A stretch of DNA of 64,000 nt from Streptomyces sp. Q6 (GCF_036967205.1 NZ_CP146022.1:5332001-5396000); one strand, 5' to 3'; numbered from the stretch's first letter, positions 28,811 to 38,800 are shown. A program made the numbers and translations. Notes: generated by a model not told the origin, from the letters alone.

Positions 28811-29320
28811 TCAGTCCTCGGGCGACGGCGCGGGCTGCCCGCTCTGACGTGCCGAGAGCGCCGAGTTGAAGCGCGTGAGGAGCGCGCAGAACTGCTCGCG
28901 CTCCTGTGGCTCCCACTCCTGCGTCAACTGCGCCATCAGCTCTCGCCTGGACGAGCGGACCTCGTCGAGACGCGAGAGGCCCCGCGGCGACAGCTGGAGC
29001 ACCACCGCACGGCCGTCCTCCGGGTGCGAGGTGCGCTTGACGAGACCCGTGTCGACCAGCGGGGCGACCTGGCGGGTCACCGTCGAGGAGTCGATACCCA
29101 TGCTCGACGCGAGCGCCTTGACGCCCATCGGGCCTTCCTTGTCGAGACGGTTGAGCAGCAGGTACGCCGCCCGGTCCATCGAGTTGCGCACCTGTCCGAC
29201 CCCGCCGAGGCGGGTCTGTTCCGCGCGACGCGCGAACACCGCCACCTCGTGTTGCAGGGTGTCGAGAAGGCCGGAGTCGCCGACGGTCGTCATGTCCATC
29301 GTTTCCTGTGGTGTGGGCAT
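28811..29320 (-). CDS. MarR family transcriptional regulator
   Basis: 169 residues. Winged helix-turn-helix at about 50-125 (GVKALASSMGIDSSTVTRQV, then the wing SHPEDGRAVVLQLSPRG) with flanking dimer helices. Family members repress neighbouring genes until a small aromatic or phenolic ligand binds. Several in-frame ATG codons exist (29320, 29299, 29293); the first is listed. Divergent from ilvA with about 150 bases between, so ilvA or the gene itself is a possible target. Confidence 0.88.
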   Translation of the reverse strand: MPTPQETMDMTTVGDSGLLDTLQHEVAVFARRAEQTRLGGVGQVRNSMDRAAYLLLNRLDKEGPMGVKALASSMGIDSSTVTRQVAPLVDTGLVKRTSHPEDGRAVVLQLSPRGLSRLDEVRSSRRELMAQLTQEWEPQEREQFCALLTRFNSALSARQSGQPAPSPED

Positions 29321-29474
29321 GGCCGGGTGCTCACTTCATGCGTGGGTGGTGGATTGCACTGGATTGGGGCACAGGGTACGCGGCGAAAGCGCTGGCCGTC
29401 CCTGCGCTGCGCAATCCGGTCTCGGAGCGTGAACATCCCGAGAGACGTGTGCCGTGAGCTGCGAGACTTCGGTC

Positions 29475-30725
29475 ATGAGCTACAGCGCGTCTGACTACTT
29501 GCCCGCCAAGGCGCCCACGGTGACCCTCGACGACGTACGAGGTGCCCAGAAGATGCTCTCCGGCGTGGCCAAGGTGACCGCCCTGCAGCACAGCCACCAC
29601 CTGTCACAGCTGGTCGGCACCCCCGTACACCTCAAGTGCGAGAACCTCCAGCGGACCGGATCCTTCAAGCTGCGGGGCGCGTACGTACGGATCGCGGGGC
29701 TGCTGCCGGAGGAGCGCGCGGCCGGGGTCGTGGCGGCGAGCGCGGGCAACCACGCGCAGGGCGTGGCGCTGGCCTCCTCGCTCCTGGGCGTGCGCTCCAC
29801 GGTGTTCATGCCCGTCGGCGCGCCCCTGCCGAAGGTCGCCGCGACCCGTGACTACGGGGCCGAGGTCCGGCTGCACGGGCAGGTCGTCGACGAGACCCTC
29901 GCGGCCGCGCAGGAGTACGCGGAGCAGACCGGCGCCGTCTTCATCCACCCCTTCGACCACCCGGACATCGTCGCGGGCCAGGGCACGCTCGGCCTGGAGA
30001 TCCTGGAGCAGTGCCCCGAGGTGCGCACCATCGTCGTGGGCGTCGGCGGCGGCGGTCTCGCGGCGGGCATCGCGGTCGCGGTCAAGGCCCTGCGCCCCGA
30101 CGTGCGCGTCATCGGCGTCCAGGCGGCGGGCGCGGCCGCGTACCCGCCCTCGCTGGCGGCCGGGCACCCGGTGTCCGTCCCGCACCCCGCGACGATGGCC
30201 GACGGCATCAAGGTGGGGCGGCCCGGAGACGTCCCGTTCCGCATCGTCGAGGACCTCGTCGACGACGTCCGTACGGTGTCGGAGGACGAGCTGTCCAGCG
30301 CCCTGCTGCTCTGCCTGGAGCGGGCCAAGCTGGTCGTCGAACCGGCCGGAGCGAGCCCCGTGGCGGCGCTCCTGAGCGATCCGGAGAACTTCGAGGGCCC
30401 GGTCGTCGCCCTGCTCTCCGGCGGCAACGTGGACCCGCTCCTGATGCAGCGCGTCCTCACCCACGGCATGGCCGCGGCCGGCCGCTACCTGTCGCTGCGG
30501 CTGCGCCTGACCGACCGCCCCGGCGCCCTGGCCACGCTCCTCGGAGTGCTGTCCGTGGCGGACGCCAACGTCCTGGACGTGAGCCACGTACGCACCGACC
30601 CGCGCCTCGGACTCACGGAGGCCGAGGTGGAGCTGCACCTGGAGACCAAGGGCCCCGCGCACTGCGCCGAGGTCGGCGCGGCGCTGCGCGAGGCGGGCTA
30701 CACCGTCATCGGGGAAATCCGTTGA
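29475..30725 (+). CDS. ilvA: threonine ammonia-lyase with C-terminal ACT domain
   Basis: PLP enzyme converting L-threonine to 2-oxobutanoate and ammonia, the entry to isoleucine and a source of propionyl-CoA. 416 residues. The PLP Lys is in TGSFKLRGA (about 62-70), SAGNHAQGVA follows, and the phosphate loop is GVGGGGLAAGI (about 190-200). An ACT-type regulatory domain covers about 335-416 (LRLRLTDRPGALATLLGVLS). This is the medium-length ACT form, not the long two-ACT biosynthetic form. ATG at 29475 chosen; GTG at 29454 is in frame. Confidence 0.9.
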   Translation: MSYSASDYLPAKAPTVTLDDVRGAQKMLSGVAKVTALQHSHHLSQLVGTPVHLKCENLQRTGSFKLRGAYVRIAGLLPEERAAGVVAASAGNHAQGVALASSLLGVRSTVFMPVGAPLPKVAATRDYGAEVRLHGQVVDETLAAAQEYAEQTGAVFIHPFDHPDIVAGQGTLGLEILEQCPEVRTIVVGVGGGGLAAGIAVAVKALRPDVRVIGVQAAGAAAYPPSLAAGHPVSVPHPATMADGIKVGRPGDVPFRIVEDLVDDVRTVSEDELSSALLLCLERAKLVVEPAGASPVAALLSDPENFEGPVVALLSGGNVDPLLMQRVLTHGMAAAGRYLSLRLRLTDRPGALATLLGVLSVADANVLDVSHVRTDPRLGLTEAEVELHLETKGPAHCAEVGAALREAGYTVIGEIR

Positions 30726-30751
30726 AGCGACGCGATACATCGCGTTAGCGT
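30722..30751 (+). promoter_or_regulatory. promoter with operator filling the spacer, ahead of the DrrAB-type exporter
   Basis: TTGAAG (30722-30727) and TAGCGT (30746-30751) are 18 bases apart. The spacer contains ACGCGATACATCGCGT (30730-30745), a 16-bp palindrome with seven-base perfect arms. A dimeric repressor bound there would block RNA polymerase. The -35 box overlaps the ilvA stop codon. TetR or PadR type binding is suggested by the site; the protein is not encoded next to it. Confidence 0.6.
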
Positions 30752-30813
30752 GGGGCCCGCCTCAGCCGCTGAGGAGCGCGCGAGCCGCGCCAAATCTAGA
30801 CTTTCTCCACATA

Positions 30814-30878
30814 AGCAAGCAGTACGAGCAAGCAGTACGAGCAAGCGGTGCAAGCAAGCGGTACAAGCAAGCCGTACG
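30814..30878. repeat. five tandem copies of a 13-bp unit
   Basis: The unit AGCAAGCAGTACG repeats five times without gaps; copies 1 and 2 are identical and copies 3-5 differ at 2-4 positions. It lies in the untranslated leader between the exporter promoter and the ATG at 30952. There are no spacers, so it is not a CRISPR array. Confidence 0.9.
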
Positions 30879-30951
30879 CGGCACAACGGCACATGGGGCA
30901 CGCAAGGACAGCGGAACACCCAGCACGCACACCCACCCCAGGGGGAGTGAC

Positions 30952-31926
30952 ATGCCAGGCGCCATATACGCCGAAGGTCTGGTGAAGACCTTCGGCGACG
31001 TAAGGGCTCTGGACGGCGTCGATCTCGACGTACCCGAGGGCACCGTCCTCGGACTGCTCGGGCCGAACGGAGCGGGCAAGACGACCGCGGTGCGCTGCCT
31101 GACGACCCTGCTCACGCCGGACAGCGGCAAGGCGGTCGTCGCGGGCATCGACGTACTGAAACAGCCGAACGAAGTGCGGCGCTCGATCGGCCTGTCCGGC
31201 CAGTTCGCCGCCGTCGACGAGTACCTGACCGGCCGCGAGAACCTCCAGATGGTCGGCCAGCTCTATCAGATGCGGGCCAAGGAGGCGAAGGCCCGCGCGA
31301 GCGAGCTCCTGGAGCGGTTCAACCTCGCGGACGCCGCCGACCGGCCCTCCAAGACGTACTCGGGAGGCATGCGCCGCCGCCTCGACCTCGCGGCCGCCCT
31401 CGTCGTCTCACCGCCCGTCATGTTCATGGACGAGCCGACCACCGGTCTCGACCCGCGCAACCGGCAGCAGCTGTGGGAGGTCATCCAGGAGTTGGTGGCC
31501 GGCGGTACGACCCTGCTGCTCACCACCCAGTACCTCGAAGAGGCCGACCACCTCGCCCACGACATCTGCGTCGTCGACCACGGCCGCGTCATCGCCCGCG
31601 GCACCTCCGACCAGCTCAAGGCCCAGACCGGCGGTGAGCGTGTCGAGGTCGTCGTGCACGAGCGCGAGCACATCGCCCCGGCCGCCGAGGTGCTGCACGG
31701 CTTCGGCAAGGGAGAGGTCGCCACCGAGCAGCACACCCGCAAGCTGACCGTCCCGGTCACCGGTGGCGCCAAGCTGCTCGCCGAGGTCATCCGCGACCTG
31801 GACGCCCGCGGCATCGAGATCGACGACATCGGGCTGCGCCGCCCGACCCTGGACGACGTGTTCATCTCGCTCACCGGCCACCTGGCGGAGCAGAAGGACC
31901 AGGACGAGCAGGAGGTCCGCACGTGA
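30952..31926 (+). CDS. ABC exporter ATPase, DrrA family
   Basis: 324-residue ATPase of a two-component drug or lipid exporter. Walker A GPNGAGKTT (about 38-46), signature YSGGMRRRLDLAAAL (about 137-151), Walker B VMFMDEPTTGLD, and a C-terminal extension of about 100 residues ending in PTLDDVFISLTGH, the hallmark of the DrrA branch. GGGGGAG precedes the ATG. The stop overlaps the permease start by four bases. Family members confer self-resistance to daunorubicin-like drugs; the natural substrate here is unknown. Expression is probably controlled by the palindromic operator about 200 bases upstream. Confidence 0.92.
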   Translation: MPGAIYAEGLVKTFGDVRALDGVDLDVPEGTVLGLLGPNGAGKTTAVRCLTTLLTPDSGKAVVAGIDVLKQPNEVRRSIGLSGQFAAVDEYLTGRENLQMVGQLYQMRAKEAKARASELLERFNLADAADRPSKTYSGGMRRRLDLAAALVVSPPVMFMDEPTTGLDPRNRQQLWEVIQELVAGGTTLLLTTQYLEEADHLAHDICVVDHGRVIARGTSDQLKAQTGGERVEVVVHEREHIAPAAEVLHGFGKGEVATEQHTRKLTVPVTGGAKLLAEVIRDLDARGIEIDDIGLRRPTLDDVFISLTGHLAEQKDQDEQEVRT

Positions 31927-32780
31927 GTGCCGTCACCGACGCGGCGCGCGTCCCCCGGGCGGCGGGCGGCATGGGCCAGTCCGTCCGGGACTCGCTGGTC
32001 GTCGCCAAGCGCAATCTGATCAGGATGTCCCGGATCCCGGAGATGATCATCTTCGGCCTGATCCAGCCGATCATGTTCGTGGTGCTGTTCACGTACGTCT
32101 TCGGCGGTTCGATGAAGATCGGCGACACCACCGACCCGCAGGTCTACAAGAACTTCCTGATGGCCGGCATCTTCGCGCAGACCGTCACCTTCGCCACGGC
32201 CGGCGCCGGGGCGGGCATCGCCGACGACATGCACAAGGGCCTCATCGACCGGTTCCGCTCGCTGCCGATGGCGCGCGGCGCCGTGCTCACCGGCCGCACC
32301 ATCGCCGACCTGGTGCAGACGGCGCTGACCCTCGCGGTCCTCGCCGCCGTCGGGCTGCTGGTCGGCTGGCGGCCCGGCTCGGTCGCCCCCACCAACTTCG
32401 GCAAGATCCTCGGAGCCTTCGGGCTGCTGCTCCTGCTCGGCTACGCGTTCACCTGGATCGGCGCCCTGATCGGCCTGTCCGTGCGCACGCCGGAGGCGGC
32501 CACGTCCGGCGGCCTGATCTGGCTGTTCCCGGTCACGTTCATCTCGAACGCGTTCGTGGACACCGGCCAGATGACGCCCTGGCTGCGGCACGTCGCCGAC
32601 TGGAACCCGTTCAGCGCCACCGTCCAGGCCTGCCGCAAACTCTTCGGCGATCCAGGGCTCTCGCCGTCGGAGGCCTGGCCGATGCAGCACCCCGTCTGGG
32701 CCTCGCTGATCTACTCGGTCCTGATCATCGTCGTCTTCCGCACCCTCGCCGTCCGCAAGTACCGCAACGCGACGGCCTGA
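31923..32780 (+). CDS. ABC exporter permease, DrrB family (ABC-2 type)
   Basis: 285-residue membrane protein with six predicted helices in the ABC-2 arrangement and the conserved loop TSGGLIWLFPVTFISNAFVD near the fifth helix. GTG start overlaps the ATPase stop (GTGA), so the two subunits are made together. RNLIRMSRIPEMIIFGLIQP is the typical N-terminal coupling region. Confidence 0.9.
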   Translation: MSAVTDAARVPRAAGGMGQSVRDSLVVAKRNLIRMSRIPEMIIFGLIQPIMFVVLFTYVFGGSMKIGDTTDPQVYKNFLMAGIFAQTVTFATAGAGAGIADDMHKGLIDRFRSLPMARGAVLTGRTIADLVQTALTLAVLAAVGLLVGWRPGSVAPTNFGKILGAFGLLLLLGYAFTWIGALIGLSVRTPEAATSGGLIWLFPVTFISNAFVDTGQMTPWLRHVADWNPFSATVQACRKLFGDPGLSPSEAWPMQHPVWASLIYSVLIIVVFRTLAVRKYRNATA

Positions 32781-32797
32781 GCTCCACCGCACACGAC

Positions 32798-32834
32798 GAG
32801 GCCCCCGGAGCGGCACACGCTCCGGGGGCCTCGC
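32798..32834. terminator. bidirectional hairpin terminator
   Basis: Perfect 16-pair stem (32798-32813 with 32819-32834) with a five-base loop, between the convergent permease and greA genes. Confidence 0.88.
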
Positions 32835-32852
32835 CCCTGCTCAGGCTCGGCG

Positions 32853-33350
32853 TCAGCCGCCGTACGGCTCCGCCTTGAGGATCTTCACCGAGGCGAACTT
32901 GCCGTTCGGCAGCTCGTACTGGGCGTCCTCGCCGACCTTCTTGCCGTTCACACCCGTGCCGAGCGGCGACTGCGGCGAGTACGTCTCGATGTCGGAGCTC
33001 GCGTACTCGCGGGAGGCGAGCAGGAACTCCATGGTGTCGTCCTCGTCGCCGTCGAAAGCGATCGTGACGACCATGCCGGGCGCGACCACGCCGGTGGCGG
33101 CCGGGGCCTCACCGACCTTCGCGCGCTCCAGGAGCTGGGTCAGCTGGCGGATGCGGAGCTCCTGCTTGCCCTGCTCCTCCTTGGCCGCGTGGTACCCGCC
33201 GTTCTCGCGCAGGTCCCCCTCCTCGCGCGCCGCCGCAATCTTCTGCGTGACTTCCTCGCGCGCGGGACCAGACAGGTACGCCAGCTCGTCCTTGAGCTTG
33301 GTGTACGCCTCCTGCGTCAGCCAGGTGACGTCTTCGCTGGTCTGGGTCAC
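32853..33350 (-). CDS. greA: transcription elongation factor GreA
   Basis: Enters the RNA polymerase secondary channel and stimulates cleavage of backtracked RNA. 165 residues: an N-terminal coiled coil with the acidic tip REEGDLRENGGYHAAKEEQG (about 39-58) and a C-terminal FKBP-like domain (SPQSPLGTGVNGKKVGED). The GTG at 33350, preceded by GAGGAG, is chosen over an ATG 36 bases upstream, because GreA proteins begin close to WLTQEAYTKLKDEL. The leader at 33351-33537 holds loose GGTCAG/GGTCAA repetitions near 33490-33530 with no clear function. Confidence 0.94.
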   Translation of the reverse strand: MTQTSEDVTWLTQEAYTKLKDELAYLSGPAREEVTQKIAAAREEGDLRENGGYHAAKEEQGKQELRIRQLTQLLERAKVGEAPAATGVVAPGMVVTIAFDGDEDDTMEFLLASREYASSDIETYSPQSPLGTGVNGKKVGEDAQYELPNGKFASVKILKAEPYGG

Positions 33351-33537
33351 AGGTCGCTCCTCGTAGGTACTGGGAATACAAAGCATCGCCCTACCCAGAA
33401 GGATGTTCCCCCTCGGGTGGGCGAAACCACGAGCCTAACAATTCACGGGTCAAAGGGGGAGGACATAAGGCATCAGTTTTACGTCAACGCAGGTCAGTGC
33501 AGGTCAGCACGGGTGAGCGTCGGTCAACTGGACAGAG

Positions 33538-33942
33538 TCAGTCGGAATGACAGCCGACGAGCTCGGCGGTCGTGCCCCGGCCGCCCGCCGTGCGCAGCGT
33601 GACGACCTTGTCGATGCGGTCCCGGTGCTGGTCGAAGCGGAAGTCGGCGCGGCCCACCTCGGCGCCGTCCGCGTCCTGCGAGCGGATCGTGCAGTAGCCG
33701 CTCGCGTCCGTGTCCTTGCGGATCTCCAGGTGGACCCTGACCTTGTCGTCGTACGCCTTGAACGCGATGACCTCGCCGCTGAACTTGTTCCCGGCGACGT
33801 AGTACCAGCCGAACCAGACCATCATCGCGGCGAACAGGGTCCCGAGGACGATCGCGGCGATCTTCAGCTTCCGGTCGGCGCGGGCGTCGGCCGCGCGCGA
33901 CGACCCGTACCGGCCCTCGGGCAGCTGCTGCACGGCGCTCAT
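33538..33942 (-). CDS. DUF4307 membrane protein
   Basis: 134 residues. One membrane helix (LKIAAIVLGTLFAAMMVWFGWYY, about 26-48) and an extracytoplasmic beta domain with two Cys residues (GYCTIRSQDADGAEVGRADF ... ELVGCHSD) that could form a disulfide. Matches DUF4307, an actinobacterial family that usually sits next to mca, as here (divergent, 131 bases). Function unknown. Confidence 0.87.
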   Translation of the reverse strand: MSAVQQLPEGRYGSSRAADARADRKLKIAAIVLGTLFAAMMVWFGWYYVAGNKFSGEVIAFKAYDDKVRVHLEIRKDTDASGYCTIRSQDADGAEVGRADFRFDQHRDRIDKVVTLRTAGGRGTTAELVGCHSD

Positions 33943-34073
33943 CGGCCAGTTCCTCTCGCGTCGCCCGTCAACATCCGGGCACCGGAATTTTCCGCCCCCC
34001 GGTTCGGTCACTATAGAAGTCGCCCAACGCGCCGAATCACACCAGGGCGCCTTAAATCATCGAGGATCTTGTC

Positions 34074-34955
34074 TTGACTGAGCAGCTGCGACTGATGGCC
34101 GTTCACGCCCACCCCGACGACGAGTCGTCCAAGGGCGCGGCCACCATGGCCAAGTACGTGTCCGAGGGGGTGGACGTGCATGTCGTGACCTGCACGGGCG
34201 GCGAGCGCGGCTCCATCCTCAACCCGAAGCTCCAGGGTGACAAGTACATCGAGGAGCACATCCACGAGGTACGCAGGAAGGAGATGGAGGAGGCCCGCGA
34301 GATCCTCGGCGTCAAGCAGGACTGGCTGGGCTTCGTCGACTCCGGTCTGCCCGAGGGCGACCCGCTGCCGCCGCTGCCCGAGGGCTGCTTCGCCCTGGAG
34401 GACGTCGACTACGCGGCCGGCCGCCTGGTGAAGCAGATCCGCTCCTTCCGTCCGCAGGTCATCACGACGTACGACGAGAACGGCGGCTACCCGCACCCCG
34501 ACCACATCATGACCCACAAGATCACGATGGTGGCCTTCGACGGTGCGGCGGACGCCGAGAAGTACCCCGAGGACGAGTTCGGCCCGGTCTTCCAGCCGAG
34601 CAAGCTCTACTACAACCAGGGCTTCAACCGGCCGCGCACCGAGGCGCTGCACGAGGCGCTCCTCGCGCGCGGCATGGAGTCGCCGTACGCGGACTGGCTG
34701 AAGCGGTGGGACGAGTTCGAGCGGGTCGAGCGCACGCTGACCACGCACGTGCCGTGCGCCGAGTTCTTCGAGATCCGCGACAAGGCCCTGATCGCGCACG
34801 CCACGCAGATCGACCCGGACGGCGGCTGGTTCCGCGTGCCGATGGAGATCCAGAAGTCCGTGTGGCCGACCGAGGAGTACGAGCTCGCGAAGTCGCTCGT
34901 CGATACCTCCCTCCCCGAGGACGACCTCTTCGCGGGCGTCCGTCACAATGCCTGA
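34074..34955 (+). CDS. mca: mycothiol S-conjugate amidase
   Basis: Zinc hydrolase that cleaves mycothiol-toxin conjugates into a mercapturic acid, which is exported, and GlcN-Ins, which is recycled. 293 residues of the LmbE/PIG-L fold: zinc motif HAHPDDE (about 11-17) and HPDH (about 141-144), plus GGERGSILNP. Length and the C-terminal region (FEIRDKALIAHATQIDP) fit Mca rather than the deacetylase MshB. TTG start at 34074. The stop lies inside the following small gene. Marks the organism as a mycothiol-using actinomycete. Confidence 0.94.
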   Translation: MTEQLRLMAVHAHPDDESSKGAATMAKYVSEGVDVHVVTCTGGERGSILNPKLQGDKYIEEHIHEVRRKEMEEAREILGVKQDWLGFVDSGLPEGDPLPPLPEGCFALEDVDYAAGRLVKQIRSFRPQVITTYDENGGYPHPDHIMTHKITMVAFDGAADAEKYPEDEFGPVFQPSKLYYNQGFNRPRTEALHEALLARGMESPYADWLKRWDEFERVERTLTTHVPCAEFFEIRDKALIAHATQIDPDGGWFRVPMEIQKSVWPTEEYELAKSLVDTSLPEDDLFAGVRHNA

Positions 34956-35187
34956 TGTGACATCGAATCTGGCAATGACCCATCTCGTCCCTCTTGCCGC
35001 CCAGGAGGTCGACGAGAACAAGGTGACCCCGGGCGTGCTCGGGTTCATCGTCTTCGCCGTGATGGCGCTCGCCGTCTGGGGCCTGATGAAGTCGATGAAC
35101 CGGCACATGGGCAAGGTCGACTTCAAGGAGAAGGCGTCGGACGAACCGGCGGACGAGGCGTCGAAGGACGCCCGCACCTCGGCCTGA
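34948..35187 (+). CDS. small membrane protein coupled to mca
   Basis: 79 residues: one membrane helix (TPGVLGFIVFAVMALAVWGL, about 27-46), then a basic stretch KSMNRHMGKVDFKEK and an acidic-polar tail. Its ATG overlaps the end of mca by eight bases. Similar small proteins follow mca in many actinomycetes. Role unknown; coupling hints at a link to mycothiol detoxification. Confidence 0.82.
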   Translation: MPDVTSNLAMTHLVPLAAQEVDENKVTPGVLGFIVFAVMALAVWGLMKSMNRHMGKVDFKEKASDEPADEASKDARTSA

Positions 35188-35241
35188 CGTGAGGGCCCCC
35201 GCCCCCCGATGAGTTTCGCGGGCGGGCGGGGTCGTACGGGT

Positions 35242-35862
35242 ATGAGCCCTCACACCGGTTCCTCGAACCGCTCCACGAGCCCCGTACTGATGCATGCCGT
35301 CGTCTCCGTCGACGGCTTCATCGCCGATGCCGAGGACCAGGTCGGACCGCTGTTCGACTGGTACGGCAACGGTTCCGAGCCGCTGGCCGACGGCGCCGGC
35401 TTCCGCGTGTCCAAGGCGTCCGCCGACTACACCCGGCCGATGTGGGACAGCCTCGGCGTCACGGTCATGGGCCGGCACCTGTTCGACCTCACGAACGGCT
35501 GGGACGCCAAGCCCCCGGCCGGCGAGCACGTCGTCGTGGTCTCGCACCGGCCCCGGCCCGCCGACTGGCACCCCGAGGCCGCGCACTACCACTTCGTCGG
35601 CGACGTGGCCGAGGCCGTCGCCATCGCGCGGGAGCTGGCGGCCGGCCGGGCCGTGGCGATCACCGCCGGCGACATCGGCGGCCAGGCCTTCGCGCTCGGC
35701 CTGGTCGACGTCGTGGCGATGGATGTCGTCCCCGTGGTCTTCGGCTCGGGCAAGCGCTACTTCGGCTCCACCGAGGGGCAGCACCTCCTGGCGGACCCGC
35801 ATGTGGTCGTCCAGGGGGACCGGGTGCTGCACCTCCAGTACCGCGCGCGGCGCACGCCCTGA
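35242..35862 (+). CDS. dihydrofolate reductase / RibD C-terminal family protein
   Basis: 206-residue NADPH-dependent reductase fold: VVSVDGFIAD near the start, MGRHLFDLTNGW for cofactor binding and DVVPVVFGSGKRYFG near the end. Family members include RibD reductase domains and uncharacterised DHFR-like proteins; this one lacks a deaminase domain and is unlikely to be the folate enzyme. ATG at 35242 preferred, since the in-frame ATG at 35209 falls inside an inverted GC repeat (about 35190-35235) that looks like a terminator. Ends five bases before the convergent STAND gene. Confidence 0.85.
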   Translation: MSPHTGSSNRSTSPVLMHAVVSVDGFIADAEDQVGPLFDWYGNGSEPLADGAGFRVSKASADYTRPMWDSLGVTVMGRHLFDLTNGWDAKPPAGEHVVVVSHRPRPADWHPEAAHYHFVGDVAEAVAIARELAAGRAVAITAGDIGGQAFALGLVDVVAMDVVPVVFGSGKRYFGSTEGQHLLADPHVVVQGDRVLHLQYRARRTP

Positions 35863-35866
35863 GGGA

Positions 35867-38800
35867 CTACGCGGCCTCGCCGACCACCACCCCCATCACG
35901 TCCCGGGCGTGCCGGTTCGGCACCATGCCCAGGCGCCAGGCCTGCCAGCCCGCGTCCAGGTCCACGCCCCGCTCCAGGAGCAGCCCGTACGCCTCCACGT
36001 AGTCGTCGAGCTTGCCGTCGCGGGTGGGGTTCGGGGTGCGGGACAGCTGCGCCAGCTCCTCCTGGGCGACGGCCGCGCCGACCTCCGAGCCGCCCGGGGA
36101 GGCGTACGGCAGCAGCGTGCAGCGCAGGAACACCGCCCAGTCCTCGCCGCGCCGGTCACCGTACGAGGCGAACAGCGACGCCGCCTCCTCGCAGAGCGCC
36201 ATGGCCTGCTGGAGCCGGGCGTTGCCCGCGTCGACGACCGCCAGCTCCAGGCACGTCCACGCCTCGCCGTGCGCGACACCGATGCGCCGGAAGTCGGCGC
36301 GGGCGTCGACGAGGAGCTGACGGGCGAAGCCGGAGTTGCGCAGCGAGCCGGTCTGCGCGGCCCGCTGGTCGCGGGTGACGCGGGCCGAGTGGTGGCGGGC
36401 GCACGCCAGGCCGTACACGTCCCGCATCCGGGAGAACATCGTGCGCGAGCGCTCCAGCTCGCGCACCGCCTGGTCGAGGTTGCCGGTCTCCTCCAGGGCC
36501 TGGCCCAGGTAGTAGTACGACCAGGCCTCGCCGCGCGCGTCCTCGTTGTCGCGGTGCCGGGACGCGGCCTGGCGCAGGCCGTCGACCGCCGTCGACGCGT
36601 CACCGTCGACGAGCCGGGCACGGGCCAGCTGGGTCAGCGCCCACGCCTCGCCGCGGGCGTCCCGTGTACGCCCGTACAGGTCGAGGGCCGTGCGCAGCTC
36701 GTCGTCGGCGCGCGGGACGTCGCCCATGCGCAGGCACAGCTGGCCGAGCTGGAAGTGCGCCCACGCCTCGCCGTGCAGCGACTCGTTCTCCCGGTGCAGG
36801 GCGAGCGCGTCGGTGAGCAGCGAGAGGGACTCGCGCACGTGGGCGCGGTCGCGCTCGACGGCCGCGAGCGCGTGCAGCGTCCAGCCGCGGTCGCCCTTCG
36901 TCTCCGGTGTCGTCTGGAGGTCGAGCGCCTCCCTCAACTTGGCGGTGGCCTCCGTGAGTTGACCCTGGTGGTGCAGGGTGATGCCGAGCGAGCACAGCGC
37001 GCGGGCCTCGCCCGCCCGGTGGTGCGCCTCGCGGTAGAGGTCCACCACCGAGGACAGCGTCGTCCTGGCCTGGTCGAGCTCGCCGAGCTGACGGGCCGCG
37101 ATGCCGGTGCGCCACTGGACCGAGCGCACCAGGAGACCCTGGTCGATGGCCTGCGTCAACTCGCTGATCTCGCCCAGGCGGTAGAGGTCGCCGCGCAGCA
37201 GGCAGTAGTCGCACAGCGCGCCCAGGAGGCCGAGCACCGCGTCCTGGCTGACGCCCTCCGCGTGGCGCAGCGCCGCCGTGATGAAGCTCGACTCGTCGTC
37301 CAGCCAGCGCAGCGCCGCGTCCAGGGACGTGAAGCCGTGCGGGCCCATCTGTCCGGCGCGCGTCGACATGTTGCCGTCGACCAGGCGGATCACCGAGTCC
37401 GCGAGGTCCGCGTAGTTCTGGATCAGCCGTTCCTGCGCGGCCGTGCGCTCGGCCGGCTCCTCCTCGTCGGCGAGGCGGGCCTGCGCGAAGGTGCGGACCA
37501 GGTCGTGCAGGCGGTACCGGCTGCCGCGGACGTGGTCGACGAGGCCCGCGCGGGACAGGGCGGACAGGTGCCGGGTCGCCTCCTGCTCGTCCGTGGCGAG
37601 CAGCGCCGCCGCCGCGGCCGCGCCCAGCGAGGCCCGCCCGGCGAGCGCGAGCCGGCGCAGCAGCCGCCGCGCCGGGTCGGACTGGTCGGTGTAACGCAGC
37701 CACAGCACTCGCTCGACCGGCTCGACGGGCCCGTACGCGCTCAGGTCGGCGGCGAGCTGACGCGTCGTGCGCGGGCCGATGGCCGACCCCGCGACGCGCA
37801 GCGCCAGCGGCAGACCGCCGCACAACTCCCTTACGGCTTCGGAGGATTCGGCGTCGTAGGGGCCGCTCGTGTCCTCGGCGGCCGCGCGCAGCAGCTCCTC
37901 CGCGCCCGCCGCGTCCAGCGCCTCCACCGGCAGGTGGTGCACCCACGCCGGGGTGTCCTCGGGCAGGTCGAGGGGCTTGCGGGCGGTGACGACGACGAGG
38001 CTGTCGGACCGCTCGGGGATGAGGGTGCGCACCTGCTGGGCGTCCTGCGCGTCGTCGAGGACGATCGTGACCGGCAGCCCCGTCAGATGCTGGTGGTACA
38101 GCTCGCTGAGGCGCTTGACCTGCTGTTCCTGCGGCGAACGCTCCCGGAACAGCAGCTGCTCGCGCGGCGCGCCGAGCCGGTTGAGCAGATGGAGCAGCGC
38201 GTCGCGGGTCGTCAGCGCCGGCGCGTCGGCCCGGTCCCCGCGCAGGTCCACCACGCACGCCCCGCGGAACTGGTCCCGCAGTTCGTGCGCCGCCCGTACC
38301 GCCAGCGTCGTGCGGCCCGACCCCGGCGCCCCGTGCAGCACCACGACCGTCGGCCGGGTCTCCGTGCTGGCCCGCGCCGCGTGCACCCACTGCGCGATCC
38401 GCGACATGGCCACCCGCCGCCCCGCGAACGGGCCCTCGGGCTCGGGGAGTTGGCCGAACGACTGCTCCAGCACGTTGCGCCGCCGGGCGGCCGCGCTCTT
38501 GTCGGTCCGCCGCAGCTGCGGGGTCGGCTTCTTCGCGCCCCCGGCCCCCGTCGTCGCGGCGAGCACCCGCTGCTGGTCGAGGAACGGCCGGATGCCCCGC
38601 ACCTCCAGCGCGGTCAGCCACTGCAACCGCAGCTGCTCCGGCCCGCCCGGCTGGCTCAGCGCGCCCGCGCTGCGGCTCGCCGCGGGTACGTGCGAGGCGG
38701 CCACCTTGGCGAGCGTCGCCGCGCCGCCGAGGACGGCCACGGCGGCGCCCGCGCCCACGGCGATCCCGGTGCCGGTGCCGAGGATCAGGTCCGCCACCAC

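Noticed and set aside
30814-30878. CRISPR-like repeat array
   Set aside because: The 13-bp units are directly adjacent with no spacers, and no cas genes are present.
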